Below, piece by piece: positions 9,750 through 17,333 of a stretch of 64,000 nt of DNA. The notes beneath the pieces were generated by a model. The model had not been told where the DNA came from. It saw only the letters and a list, made by a program, of their open reading frames with translations, and did no database searches. Every line of letters starts with the position of its first letter. Position 1 is the stretch's first letter. Position numbers and translations under genes: made by a program. The stretch is taken from positions 62,001 to 126,000 of the forward strand of contig JAHDQO010000010.1 of NCBI GenBank assembly GCA_018433765.1, read 5' to 3'. Source of the DNA: Tissierellales bacterium (GTDB taxonomy: Bacteria; Bacillota; Clostridia; Tissierellales; Sedimentibacteraceae).

Positions 9750-10619
9750 TTAAATATTGCAATAACTTACTATTTTGTAGTTTTCAGGTACATTATATTC
9801 TTTATCAGGTTTACCCATATTCCAACTTAAATCAAAAATTGTTTGGTCAACTATTAATTCAAAATACAGCATTGATATTCCTGAATCAATTTTTTCTTCA
9901 TATTCACTAGTATTTTCATCATCTCTAATTGTAAGAATAAGCATACCATCATCAAGTATAAATCTCCAAGGCTGTCTGTTTAATGTAGATGGAGCCATTC
10001 TAGCATAATGTAGTGCTTCTAGTAGTCCCATTTTCTTTAAATCAGAAAGATCTGCATTGTTATCCCATTCTTTATAATAAACAATATCTTGAATCTTGTA
10101 TCTAAAAGAGGTATTGTCATTTACAACATCAATTTCTGATTTAGAATAATTTTCACCAACTTGTATTGGATTTATTATTTTTGTTTTATTTGCATCATAT
10201 CCTAATGCAATCAATGCACATATTTCTTTATCAGTAGTTATATTAAGTTTTTCTTTAATTATGTCACTATTTGGAAAAGTAATCCAACAAGAATTTACTC
10301 CTAGATTAAATGCTTTAAGTAGTATTTTTTCACCTAAGTAACCTGTGTTTTCTATATGATACTCATTTTTATCTGATAGTATAATCAAATAGTGAGGTGC
10401 TTCAATCATTCTTCCTAAGTAACCAGCAGTACCATTTAATTTATCAAACACTTTGTCCTCATTGTTATCTTTTATTATTATTTCGTTTTCTATTGTACTA
10501 ATTAATTTTCCACAGTTCGTAGAATATTGTAAAATTTCATTAATAATTTTTTCTGAAACTTTAGTTTTTTTATAATCTCTTACGGATTTTCTTTCTGTAA
10601 TTAGTTTTTTATAGTTCAT
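9750..10619 (-). CDS. Nitroreductase family protein (TM1586-like)
   Basis: 289 aa. The N-terminus (ITERKSVRDYK) is the flavin-binding opening of nitroreductases. The FMN-contacting stretch ARMAPSTLNRQPWRF appears late (about residue 215) instead of near residue 35, the arrangement of the TM1586-type putative nitroreductase family, in which two half-domains are fused. A Gly-rich middle contains ALIALGY. Expected activity: FMN-dependent NAD(P)H oxidoreductase, substrate unknown. SD GGAGGG precedes the ATG. It is transcribed convergently to lysC and appears monocistronic. Confidence 0.82.
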   Translation of the reverse strand: MNYKKLITERKSVRDYKKTKVSEKIINEILQYSTNCGKLISTIENEIIIKDNNEDKVFDKLNGTAGYLGRMIEAPHYLIILSDKNEYHIENTGYLGEKILLKAFNLGVNSCWITFPNSDIIKEKLNITTDKEICALIALGYDANKTKIINPIQVGENYSKSEIDVVNDNTSFRYKIQDIVYYKEWDNNADLSDLKKMGLLEALHYARMAPSTLNRQPWRFILDDGMLILTIRDDENTSEYEEKIDSGISMLYFELIVDQTIFDLSWNMGKPDKEYNVPENYKIVSYCNI

Positions 10620-10639
10620 ACTTATTCCCTCCTTAATAA

Positions 10640-10800
10640 TTATTAAATTAGACGGTTGTTAAATTTGTGATTCTTCGCCTAAATTAGTAAGTAAATAGTT
10701 AATAGTTGTTAAATAAAACTAGTAATTTATAAACTCTTAACTTTTATCTTATATTATTTTCGTAAGTAAAACTTCTATTAACTATAAACTATTAGCTGTA
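10640..10800. repeat. Degenerate dispersed-repeat remnants
   Basis: Short echoes of the repeat modules seen elsewhere (AATAGTTAATAGTTGTTAA, AAACTAGTAATTTATAAAC, TTAACTATAAACTATTA). The block is eroded and its limits are uncertain. No coding potential. Confidence 0.35.
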
Positions 10801-10805
10801 ATTTT

Positions 10806-11597
10806 TCAACTGTTTTTATGGTCTATTTTTGTCAAATAATAATTACTTATTTTAGTTGACATTTTTATTGGAGAGAATTTAGGTAGTATAGATAGGAGTT
10901 TATTTTTAGAACCTACAACATGAACCATTTCATTGTTTTCTAAAGCTTCAAATCCTTCCTTAGCAACTCTTTGAGGCGATAACAAATTTTTAAATATTCT
11001 TGTTTCACCACAATGCTCAGATTTTAAAATAAAGTTAGTTTTAGTTGGTCCGGGACATAAAGCAGTTACTTGAATATTATGAGGTTTCAATTCAACTGTT
11101 AAAGCAGACGAAAAAGATAATATAAAAGATTTTGTTGCAAAGTATACAGCCATATTTGGACCAGGTTGAAACGCTGCTGTAGATGATACGTTTAGTATTT
11201 TACCATTTCCTTTTATTATCATATCGTTAGTAATTAATTTAGTTAAGTGAACTATAGCAGAAATATTTAATTGTATCATATCAAGTTCTTTTTCTAAAGA
11301 GGTTTCATTGAATGGCCCATAAGTGCCAAATCCAGCATTGTTAACAAGAACATCAATGTCAATTTTCTTTAGTTTTATAAATTTATATAAATTATCTATG
11401 TTTTCTTTTATAGTTAAATCTCTTGCAAACATTTCAACATTTGCTAATTTAGATAAGCTATCTTTTGCATTTTTTAAATTTTCTTTATCTTTAGAAACTA
11501 TGACTAAATCATAATAATTCATAGCAAATTCTTTTGCTAAAAAAAAACCTATTCCACTACTTGCTCCTGTAATTAATACTGTTTTTTTCTTTTTCAT
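10806..11597 (-). CDS. Short-chain dehydrogenase/reductase
   Basis: 263 aa classical SDR with Rossmann motif TGASSGIG (residues 10-17), NNAG (about 88-91), catalytic Ser in VSSTA, and catalytic YFATK (Tyr-Lys) followed by the PGPTKT loop. It is an NAD(P)(H)-dependent oxidoreductase; the short-chain acyl/keto reductase-like subgroup (DltE/YqjQ style) is a guess. No membrane segment. It is preceded on the same strand by the UPF0316 gene with a 110-base gap containing an inverted repeat, so co-transcription is uncertain. Substrate cannot be assigned. Confidence 0.87.
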   Translation of the reverse strand: MKKKKTVLITGASSGIGFFLAKEFAMNYYDLVIVSKDKENLKNAKDSLSKLANVEMFARDLTIKENIDNLYKFIKLKKIDIDVLVNNAGFGTYGPFNETSLEKELDMIQLNISAIVHLTKLITNDMIIKGNGKILNVSSTAAFQPGPNMAVYFATKSFILSFSSALTVELKPHNIQVTALCPGPTKTNFILKSEHCGETRIFKNLLSPQRVAKEGFEALENNEMVHVVGSKNKLLSILPKFSPIKMSTKISNYYLTKIDHKNS

Positions 11598-11655
11598 AAA
11601 ATCACCACAAAGTTATTATTCCCATGGTGTATGTAGATATTCAAATTTTTTAAAC

Positions 11656-11690
11656 CTTTCAGATTGTTGACAGTATCAGCAATCTGAAAG
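11656..11690. other. Inverted repeat between UPF0316 and SDR genes
   Basis: CTTTCAGATTG at 11656-11666 pairs with CAATCTGAAAG at 11680-11690. Neither side has a T tract (both are A-rich), so it is a poor intrinsic terminator. It may instead be an mRNA hairpin or operator upstream of the SDR gene. Confidence 0.45.
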
Positions 11691-11707
11691 AAAAATGTGA
11701 GTTATTT

Positions 11708-12238
11708 TTATTTTTTAATGTAACCACCTTTAACAATTTTAGTCTCATTAACTATTATGACTGCATTTTCCACTGTGGATTGAATGAGTTTTACAACTTC
11801 ATCAATTCTTTTTCTTTTAAGATGTATAAATAAAATTTCTCTTTTTTGTTCTTTACCTTGACCTTCTATTATTGTAACACCAAAGTTATTATCTCTAAGT
11901 AGGGAGGCAAGCTCGGAACCATTTCCACCTTTTACTATTACTTGAAGAGAAGATAAGCCTACTGCCAATTTAGATTCTAGTAGTACACCTATATAATTAC
12001 CAACAGAGAATGCTAAACAGTATACTAATACTTTAAACGGATCTTGAGTGATGTTTTGTAAAACTGAATTTACTACAAGTAACCAAATAAGTACTTCAAA
12101 AAAACCTAAAATAGCACCGACTAATTTTTCTCCCTTACTTACTAAAACAATTCTTAAAGTTGAAATAGATACTTCAATGATTTTAGCAAAGAAAATTACT
12201 ATATACAACGCTATACCACTAATTTCAAAAATACCCAT
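11708..12238 (-). CDS. UPF0316 (DUF2179/DUF5698) membrane protein
   Basis: 176 aa. Three hydrophobic segments lie in residues 5-90 (ALYIVIFFAKIIEVSISTLRI, LVGAILGFFEVLIWLLVV, VLVYCLAFSVGNYIGVLLE). A cytoplasmic DUF2179 domain follows (QVIVKGGNGSELASLLRDN, ILFIHLKRKR). This matches the YebE/UPF0316 family, whose function is unknown; the DUF2179 fold may bind nucleotides or ions. Start ATG follows GGAGG. Length is normal for the family. Confidence 0.85.
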   Translation of the reverse strand: MGIFEISGIALYIVIFFAKIIEVSISTLRIVLVSKGEKLVGAILGFFEVLIWLLVVNSVLQNITQDPFKVLVYCLAFSVGNYIGVLLESKLAVGLSSLQVIVKGGNGSELASLLRDNNFGVTIIEGQGKEQKREILFIHLKRKRIDEVVKLIQSTVENAVIIVNETKIVKGGYIKK

Positions 12239-12399
12239 AAATATACCTCCTGAAATTTCTTATTTTTTCAAAAAATACAATAGATTAAATATTATTAAAA
12301 ATCTTAGCAAATATTACTACAACTACAATTAAAATGCAATAGTTTTTTATAAAAATTTTCGATTTTTATTTGAATAAAATTATAAAGGTGATAAAATAA

Positions 12400-12461
12400 A
12401 TTTAAAATTCAAAAATTCAAAATTCAAAAATGCAAATCAATTCAAAATTTAAAATGCAAAA
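12400..12461. repeat. AATTCAAAA-type low-complexity repeat
   Basis: Five to six imperfect copies of AATTCAAAA/TTTAAAATGCAAAA just upstream of trmB. A shorter echo is found at 19793-19810. Probably slipped-strand or dispersed-repeat debris. Confidence 0.5.
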
Positions 12462-12484
12462 TATTAATGAAAGGGAACAGTTTT

Positions 12485-13123
12485 ATGAGACTTAGACATG
12501 TAGAAAATGGATTTGATATATTAAACAAACATCCTAAAGTAATAACAAAACCTGAAAAATATAATAAAAAAATAACTAATTTTTTTAATAACAATAATCC
12601 TATACATATAGAATTAGGATCTGGTAAAGGTAAATTTCTAACAGAAATGGCTAATTTATATCCAAATATTAATTATTTTGGATTTGAAAAAGACACGAAA
12701 GTCATTTATAGATGGATAAAAAAAATTAATAAAGATTGTCCTGATAATTATTATATAATTCATTCTAATGCGGACATGCTATTAGAAATTTTTGAGGAAA
12801 AAAGTATAGAACGTATTTATCTTAATTTTTCAGATCCTTGGCCTAAACCGAGACATCATAAAAGAAGATTGACGGACAAGCAGTTTTTAGATTTATATGA
12901 AGTTGTTCTTAAAAAACAGGGAGAATTGCATTTTAAAACAGATAACAATGATTTATTTGATTTTTCATTGTTACAGCTAAAAGAAAATGGATGGCAAATA
13001 AAATTAGCAACAAGAGACCTTCACAAAAGTAATTATGTGGAGGATAATGTAATGACAGAATATGAAGAGAAATTTGTAATTGAAGGAAAGAACATTAACA
13101 AACTTGTTGCTTTTAAAAAATAA
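12485..13123 (+). CDS. trmB: tRNA (guanine-N7)-methyltransferase
   Basis: 212 aa SAM-dependent methyltransferase that forms m7G46 in tRNA. Motifs: SAM-binding ELGSGKGKFL (about 44-53), FEKD for the ribose-binding acidic site, FSDPWPKPRHHKRRL (the hallmark TrmB motif, about 118-132), and the C-terminal T-x-Y-E (MTEYEEKF). Start at 12485 is chosen because AAAGGGA (12470-12476) sits 8 bases before it; the ATG at 12467 lies upstream of that SD. Two small genes follow on the same strand within 40 bases. Confidence 0.95.
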   Translation: MRLRHVENGFDILNKHPKVITKPEKYNKKITNFFNNNNPIHIELGSGKGKFLTEMANLYPNINYFGFEKDTKVIYRWIKKINKDCPDNYYIIHSNADMLLEIFEEKSIERIYLNFSDPWPKPRHHKRRLTDKQFLDLYEVVLKKQGELHFKTDNNDLFDFSLLQLKENGWQIKLATRDLHKSNYVEDNVMTEYEEKFVIEGKNINKLVAFKK

Positions 13124-13160
13124 AACTATACTGATAATATATAAGGAGAATTAAAATATT

Positions 13161-13442
13161 ATGTTAATTTATTTTGCAGTTATAAATATAATATCGTTTA
13201 CAGCTGTTTATATAGATAAGAAGAAAGCAAAAAAGCATAAGTGGAGAATAAGGGAGAATCATCTACATGCTTTATCTCTATTAGGTGGTGCCATTGGAAC
13301 AGTAATTAGTATGACTACCTTTAATCATAAAACAAAAAAAGTAAGGTTTTGTGTTATAACAGCGACATTACTTTTTATAAATATATTAGTTTATATAAAA
13401 TTGTTCTTTCCGAAATTATTAATTTTTTTTATTAATTGCTGA
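13161..13442 (+). CDS. DUF1294 membrane protein
   Basis: 93 aa. Hydrophobic N-terminus (IYFAVINIISFTAVYI), a conserved basic stretch DKKKAKKHKWRIRE followed by LLGGAIGTVISM, then TFNHKTKK and a final membrane helix. This is the DUF1294 pattern (small inner-membrane protein). Function is unknown. SD AAGGAG lies 37 bases after trmB, so it is likely in the same transcript. Confidence 0.8.
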   Translation: MLIYFAVINIISFTAVYIDKKKAKKHKWRIRENHLHALSLLGGAIGTVISMTTFNHKTKKVRFCVITATLLFINILVYIKLFFPKLLIFFINC

Positions 13443-13453
13443 AGGAGTAGACC

Positions 13454-13921
13454 ATGAAAAAAACAAATGCTATACGATTGTTAGAATCAAAAAATATAGA
13501 TCATGAAGTTTTAACATATGAAATTGTTGATGGAAAAATAGATGGCATTTCAGTAGCAAAAAAAATTAGTCATAATCCTGATTATGTTTTTAAAACTTTA
13601 GTTACTCTTGGAAATAGTAAAAGTATATATGTATTTTGTATTCCTGTAGAGTTTGAACTAAATTTAAAAAAAGCCGCTAATGCAGTAAAAGAAAAGAAAA
13701 TTGAAATGCTGCCGTCTAAAGATTTATTTAAGTTTACAGGATATGTTAGAGGAGGCTGTTCACCAATAGGAATGAAGAAGAATTACATAACTGTTATTGA
13801 TGAAACAGCTAGTATTCAGGAAAAAATAATTTTTAGTGGAGGGGCTATTGGTATACAAATAATGCTTAATCCAGATTGTTTACTAAAAATTGTTAATGGT
13901 AAATATGCAGATTTAACTTAA
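13454..13921 (+). CDS. YbaK/EbsC-type Cys-tRNA(Pro) deacylase
   Basis: 155 aa of the YbaK/ProX-like trans-editing family, which hydrolyses mischarged aminoacyl-tRNA (typically Cys-tRNAPro). Characteristic features: TNAIRLLESKNIDHEV at the start, VFKTLVTLG containing the catalytic-region Lys, the VKEKKIEMLP loop, and RGGCSPIGMKK (GxxSPxG motif) near residue 100. SD AAGGAG precedes it; it is the third gene of trmB-DUF1294-ybaK, and seven bases after its stop the aroF leader promoter begins. The specific tRNA cannot be proved from sequence. Confidence 0.88.
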   Translation: MKKTNAIRLLESKNIDHEVLTYEIVDGKIDGISVAKKISHNPDYVFKTLVTLGNSKSIYVFCIPVEFELNLKKAANAVKEKKIEMLPSKDLFKFTGYVRGGCSPIGMKKNYITVIDETASIQEKIIFSGGAIGIQIMLNPDCLLKIVNGKYADLT

Positions 13922-13927
13922 AAGTTG

Positions 13928-13956
13928 TTGACATGAAATAGTGATTAACGTATAAT
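13928..13956 (+). promoter_or_regulatory. Consensus sigma-A promoter of the aroF-pheA leader
   Basis: TTGACA (13928-13933), exactly 17 bases, TATAAT (13951-13956): a perfect consensus promoter. Transcription would begin near 13963, about 30 bases before the leader-peptide ATG and 370 bases before aroF. Confidence 0.88.
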
Positions 13957-13993
13957 ATTTTCTAATACATTCGAAAGAAATGAGAAATGTCAA

Positions 13994-14104
13994 ATGATAA
14001 TTAATAAAAACTTTGCAAATACAAAACAAAATTATTTTAATAACTTTTTTAGCTTTTTCTGGGGCTTTTTTAGCGCTGGATTTTTCTCTTGCAGTAAAAC
14101 TTAA
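13994..14104 (+). CDS. Phe-rich leader peptide of the aroF-pheA operon
   Basis: 36-codon open frame, ATG at 13994, TAA at 14102. It has ten Phe codons, one Tyr and one Trp; the core reads FFSFFWGFFSAGFF (codons 18-31). This strongly recalls the pheA/pheST leader peptides of enterobacteria. It lies between a consensus promoter and an intrinsic terminator upstream of DAHP synthase and prephenate dehydratase, enzymes of Phe synthesis. The SD is weak (GAGA about 8 bases before the ATG). Inferred role: ribosome stalling at Phe codons when Phe-tRNA is scarce. The peptide itself probably has no function after synthesis. Confidence 0.78.
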   Translation: MIINKNFANTKQNYFNNFFSFFWGFFSAGFFSCSKT

Positions 14105-14183
14105 TAAATGTTTTAGAAAAAGCTAATAAACTTAAATAAAGAAATTTTAAGCCGCGAGTTTATTACTCGCGGTTTTATTTTTT
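14051..14183 (+). promoter_or_regulatory. Transcription attenuator (competing RNA pairings)
   Basis: Three pairings are visible. Region 1, AGCTTTTTCT (14051-14060, within the Phe codons), is perfectly complementary to region 2, AGAAAAAGCT (14115-14124). The stretch TAATAAACT (14124-14132) is complementary over 9 bases to AGTTTATTA (14157-14165), which is the loop and 3' edge of the 5' arm of the terminator. The terminator stem is CCGCGAG/CTCGCGG (14152-14158 / 14166-14172) followed by a U run. A ribosome stalled on the Phe codons would mask region 1 and free region 2 to compete with the terminator. Stabilities were not calculated; the proposed antiterminator is A/U-rich and may need extension. 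Confidence 0.68.
14152..14183 (+). terminator. Attenuator terminator upstream of aroF
   Basis: 7-bp G+C-rich stem CCGCGAG/CTCGCGG, 7-base loop, then TTTTATTTTTT. One of the best intrinsic terminators of the window, placed 145 bases before the gene it would silence. Confidence 0.88.
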
Positions 14184-14217
14184 ATATACTAGAAAAACTT
14201 TTCTAGTATATAAAAAA
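14178..14217. repeat. Perfect 19-bp inverted repeat
   Basis: TTTTTTATATACTAGAAAA (14178-14196) and its exact complement (14199-14217) separated by two bases. It starts inside the U tract of the attenuator terminator and leads into dispersed-repeat DNA (to about 14300: AACGAGAAACGAGGAAGTAG, TTTTACTACGTAAAAC). It could form a hairpin at the 5' end of a read-through aroF mRNA. Confidence 0.75.
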
Positions 14218-14300
14218 CGAGAAACGAGGAAGTAGTAACGAGTTTTTACTACGTAAAACAAATACAATGTTACTTTTTACTAATTATTAGTTTTTCGTTT
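14218..14300 (+). repeat. Dispersed repeat block before aroF
   Basis: Contains ACGAGAAACGAGGAAGTAG, GTAACGAG and the hairpin TTTTTAC-TAC-GTAAAA, related to modules at 7959-8125, 29517-29880 and elsewhere. It separates the attenuator from the aroF SD. Confidence 0.6.
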
Positions 14301-14328
14301 AAAATAAAATTAAATGGAGGGTAGTTAT

Positions 14329-15339
14329 ATGATAATTGTTATGAAAAAAGACGTAAAAATGGAACAAACAAAAAAGCTTAAAGAAAAGGTAGAAAATTTA
14401 GGTTTAAAAGTAATGATAACAATAGGAGAAGGCCAAAGTATACTAGCTCTAGTAGGTGACACACAAAAAGTTGAAACAGAAAAATTTTCTAGAGAAGAGG
14501 GTGTTGAAAAAGTATTAAGAGTTCAGGAACCTTATAAGCTTGCAAGTAGATTTGTTAAAAAAGATGATACTGTTATTGATGTTGAAGGTACAAAAATAGG
14601 TGGCGATAATCTTGTTTATATAGCAGGTCCGTGTTCTGTTGAAACTGAAGATCAAATAGTTAAAACAGCTAAGGCTGTTAAAGAGGCAGGAGCACATTTT
14701 CTCAGAGGTGGAGCATTTAAACCTAGAACATCTCCGTATAGTTTCCAAGGGTTAGGCATAGAAGGATTGAAACTTTTACGAAAAGCCAAAGAAGCTACTG
14801 GGCTTCCTATAGTGACAGAGTTATTAGATTCTAATGATTATGAAGTAATTAATGAGTATACAGACATTATCCAAATTGGAGCAAGAAACATGCAGAACTT
14901 TGCATTGCTTAAAAAGGTAGGTAAAAGTAATAAGCCTATTTTGCTAAAAAGAGGGATGTCTTCAACAATACAAGAATTCTTAATGTCAGCAGAATATATA
15001 ATGTCAGAAGGAAACGAAAAAGTTATACTTTGCGAGAGAGGTATACGAACATTTGAAACATATTTAAGAAATACTATTGATTTAAATGTTATTACAGTCA
15101 TTAAGCAAGTTTCACATTTACCAATTATTATAGATCCTAGTCACTCTACAGGAAGATGGAATATGGTGGAACCTTTGTCTAGAGCAGCAGTAGCTATGGG
15201 CGTACATGGACTAATGATAGAAGTGCATAATGACCCAGATAATGCATTATGTGATGGAGCACAATCATTAAAGCCGCAAAATTTCAAAAGATTAGTTGAT
15301 AATACTAAAAAAATATATGAAGTTACTAAGGAGATTTAA
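14329..15339 (+). CDS. aroF: 3-deoxy-7-phosphoheptulonate (DAHP) synthase, AroAIbeta type
   Basis: 336 aa. Condenses phosphoenolpyruvate and erythrose-4-phosphate to DAHP, first step of the shikimate pathway. The N-terminal ~75 residues form the ferredoxin-like regulatory domain typical of Thermotoga-type DAHP synthases (MIIVMKKDVKMEQ, VEKVLRVQEPYKLASR). The TIM barrel contains YIAGPCSVE (metal Cys), GGAFKPRTSPYSFQG, QIGARNMQNF, LLKRGM, IDPSHSTG and EVHNDP. Start 14329 is used since GGAGG (14316-14320) overlaps the ATG at 14314. It overlaps no gene but is followed after 2 bases by pheA. Control is most likely by the Phe attenuator upstream; the N-terminal domain suggests additional allosteric feedback. 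Confidence 0.95.
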   Translation: MIIVMKKDVKMEQTKKLKEKVENLGLKVMITIGEGQSILALVGDTQKVETEKFSREEGVEKVLRVQEPYKLASRFVKKDDTVIDVEGTKIGGDNLVYIAGPCSVETEDQIVKTAKAVKEAGAHFLRGGAFKPRTSPYSFQGLGIEGLKLLRKAKEATGLPIVTELLDSNDYEVINEYTDIIQIGARNMQNFALLKKVGKSNKPILLKRGMSSTIQEFLMSAEYIMSEGNEKVILCERGIRTFETYLRNTIDLNVITVIKQVSHLPIIIDPSHSTGRWNMVEPLSRAAVAMGVHGLMIEVHNDPDNALCDGAQSLKPQNFKRLVDNTKKIYEVTKEI

Positions 15340-15341
15340 CT

Positions 15342-16175
15342 ATGGTAAAAGTAGGCTACCAAGGAGTACGTGGAGCATATAGTGAAATAGCTGTATTAAA
15401 GTATTTTAAAGGAGAAGCTGACCCTGTTTCATATAAAGGATTTAAAGAATTAATAGAAGCTGTAGAAAAGGGAGAAGTTCAATATGGCATGCTTCCTGTA
15501 GAGAATAGTACTACAGGAACTGTTACTAAATCTGTAGATTTGCTAAAAGACTATAATATAAATATTGTAGGAGAAGAATATGTTAAAGTTGAGCATAATT
15601 TAATAGTTCTTCAACAAACTTTAGAAGAAGATATAAAAGAAGTATATTCTCATCCAGAAGCATTGAAGCAGTGTGATGAATTATTTGAAACAAATCAACA
15701 GATGCGTCCCATAGCTTATATAGATACAGCTAAAAGTGTTGAATATATAAAGAAAGAAAATTGTAAGCATAAAGCAGCGATTGCAAGTAATAGAGCAGCT
15801 GAGATTTATAATCTTAAAATTTTAAAATCTAATATACAAGATAACAAATATAATACAACAAGGTTTTTAGTAATATCTAATTCTAAAAAAGTAATAGAAA
15901 ATGGAGATAAAATCAGCTTATATTTGATAACTTCTCACAAAGCTGGTGCTTTATTTGAAGTAGTGAAAGTTTTTGCTAATAACAATATTAACATGTTGAA
16001 GATAGAATCAAGACCAATACAAAACAAACCTTTCGAATACTGTTTTTATATAGATACAGAAGGAAATGTTCAAAATTCTAAAACAAAACAATTTCTAAAA
16101 GAATTAAAAAAGCAGTGTATAGAACTAAAAGTTTTAGGTAATTATGTTAGTGGAAAAAGAGAGGAAAAACTCTAA
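15342..16175 (+). CDS. pheA: Prephenate dehydratase
   Basis: 277 aa monofunctional enzyme: prephenate to phenylpyruvate in phenylalanine synthesis. Substrate-domain motifs: GYQGVRGAYSE (residues 4-14), LPVENSTTGTV (the NST motif), SHPEALKQC, KHKAAIASNRAAEIYNL, and NTTRFLVI (the catalytic Thr-Arg-Phe). A C-terminal ACT domain (about 195-275) includes SHKAGALFEVVKVFANNNINMLKIESRP with the ESRP Phe-binding signature. It is translationally coupled to aroF (2-base gap) and ends at a terminator. No chorismate mutase domain is fused and none is in the window. Confidence 0.95.
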   Translation: MVKVGYQGVRGAYSEIAVLKYFKGEADPVSYKGFKELIEAVEKGEVQYGMLPVENSTTGTVTKSVDLLKDYNINIVGEEYVKVEHNLIVLQQTLEEDIKEVYSHPEALKQCDELFETNQQMRPIAYIDTAKSVEYIKKENCKHKAAIASNRAAEIYNLKILKSNIQDNKYNTTRFLVISNSKKVIENGDKISLYLITSHKAGALFEVVKVFANNNINMLKIESRPIQNKPFEYCFYIDTEGNVQNSKTKQFLKELKKQCIELKVLGNYVSGKREEKL

Positions 16176-16212
16176 AACCTTACTAAAATTCACGTAAGGT
16201 TTTACTTTTTTT
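16174..16212. terminator. Terminator of aroF-pheA
   Basis: AAAACCTTAC / GTAAGGTTTT 10-bp stem (16174-16183 / 16194-16203) followed by ACTTTTTTTT. It overlaps the pheA stop and the 3' end of the convergent EamA gene, so it may serve both. Confidence 0.85.
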
Positions 16213-17085
16213 TCTACCAGTAATAATAAATACAGATGAAATTATTAAAAATGTTCCAAAAACTTGAGTTAAAGTTATTTTTTCACCTAAAGTAAACATA
16301 CTTGCTACTATTGTAATAACAGGAAGCAGATTAATTAAGATAGTGCATATAGTTGTACCTAATTTTTCAAGAGAATAGACGTATAATAAGTATGATAATG
16401 CTGAGCAAATTACTCCTAAATATAATACATGTAAAATGGGTATAATTGTAACACTATGCCAATCTACAGGATTAAAAGGAAGTAGTATTAAGAAAAAAAA
16501 TGTACCAAATAAAGTTTGATAATATGTTATAGTAAGTATAGTATATTTTTCGTACAAAGGTTTTGTAAATAAATTATATAAAACCCAAGATAAAGAAGCT
16601 AATAACATTAATATAATTCCTTTTAGAGAAAAAAATGAGGAAGTAGAAGTATTTATTCCAACTACAAAACATACTCCTATAACAGATATTAAAACACTTA
16701 ATATTTTTTTAAGAGTAAAAGGTTCCTTATATACTATTGAATCTAAAACCATAGCTAGTACAGGAATAGTACTCAAAAGAATAGAACCTAAAGAAGCTGA
16801 TACGTATTTAAGACCTGTATTCTCAAATAAGAAGTATAAAAAGATACCTATAAATCCAGATAAAATAAATAATTTGCAATCTTTCTTTTCCATTTTAGAA
16901 TTAGGTTCTTTAAACTTTATAATAATAAACAATATAATTGATGCAATCAAAAATCTATAAAAAGCTAAAGAAAGTGGAGTAAAACATGTTAATGCAACTT
17001 TTGTACTAATAAAAGAAAATCCCCAAAATATACAAGTTAAAGTCATAGCGAAATATGATTTTGTTGAATTTGAAATATTGTTCAT
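16183..17085 (-). CDS. EamA/DMT-family transporter
   Basis: 300 aa with about ten hydrophobic helices arranged as two EamA repeats (first TLTCIFWGFSFISTKVAL ... GSILLSTIPVLAMVLDS; second GIILMLLASLSWVLYNLFTKPL ... GTTICTILINLLPVITIVAS). This is the drug/metabolite transporter superfamily, cytoplasmic membrane. The family includes amino acid and metabolite exporters; the substrate here is unknown, and convergence with Phe genes is not evidence for aromatic export. SD AGGAGG is present and the frame ends in a basic tail (RKKSK). Confidence 0.87.
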   Translation of the reverse strand: MNNISNSTKSYFAMTLTCIFWGFSFISTKVALTCFTPLSLAFYRFLIASIILFIIIKFKEPNSKMEKKDCKLFILSGFIGIFLYFLFENTGLKYVSASLGSILLSTIPVLAMVLDSIVYKEPFTLKKILSVLISVIGVCFVVGINTSTSSFFSLKGIILMLLASLSWVLYNLFTKPLYEKYTILTITYYQTLFGTFFFLILLPFNPVDWHSVTIIPILHVLYLGVICSALSYLLYVYSLEKLGTTICTILINLLPVITIVASMFTLGEKITLTQVFGTFLIISSVFIITGRKKSKTLREF

Positions 17086-17333
17086 AACGTATTCCTCCTG
17101 TAAATCAATATGCTAAATATAGTATTTTAATTAATTTAAAATATATTAAAAAAAATACTAAAAATAGTATATAGAATAATATTGTATTTTGTTTTAATAT
17201 TATATAAATAAATTAAGTTAATTTACAAACAATACAAGTATAGCATTAAATAATAAATTATTAAATGAAAAAATTATAATGTTTAGGAATTAAAGTTAAA
17301 CATTATTAATAAATTGAAAGGATTATTTATTTT

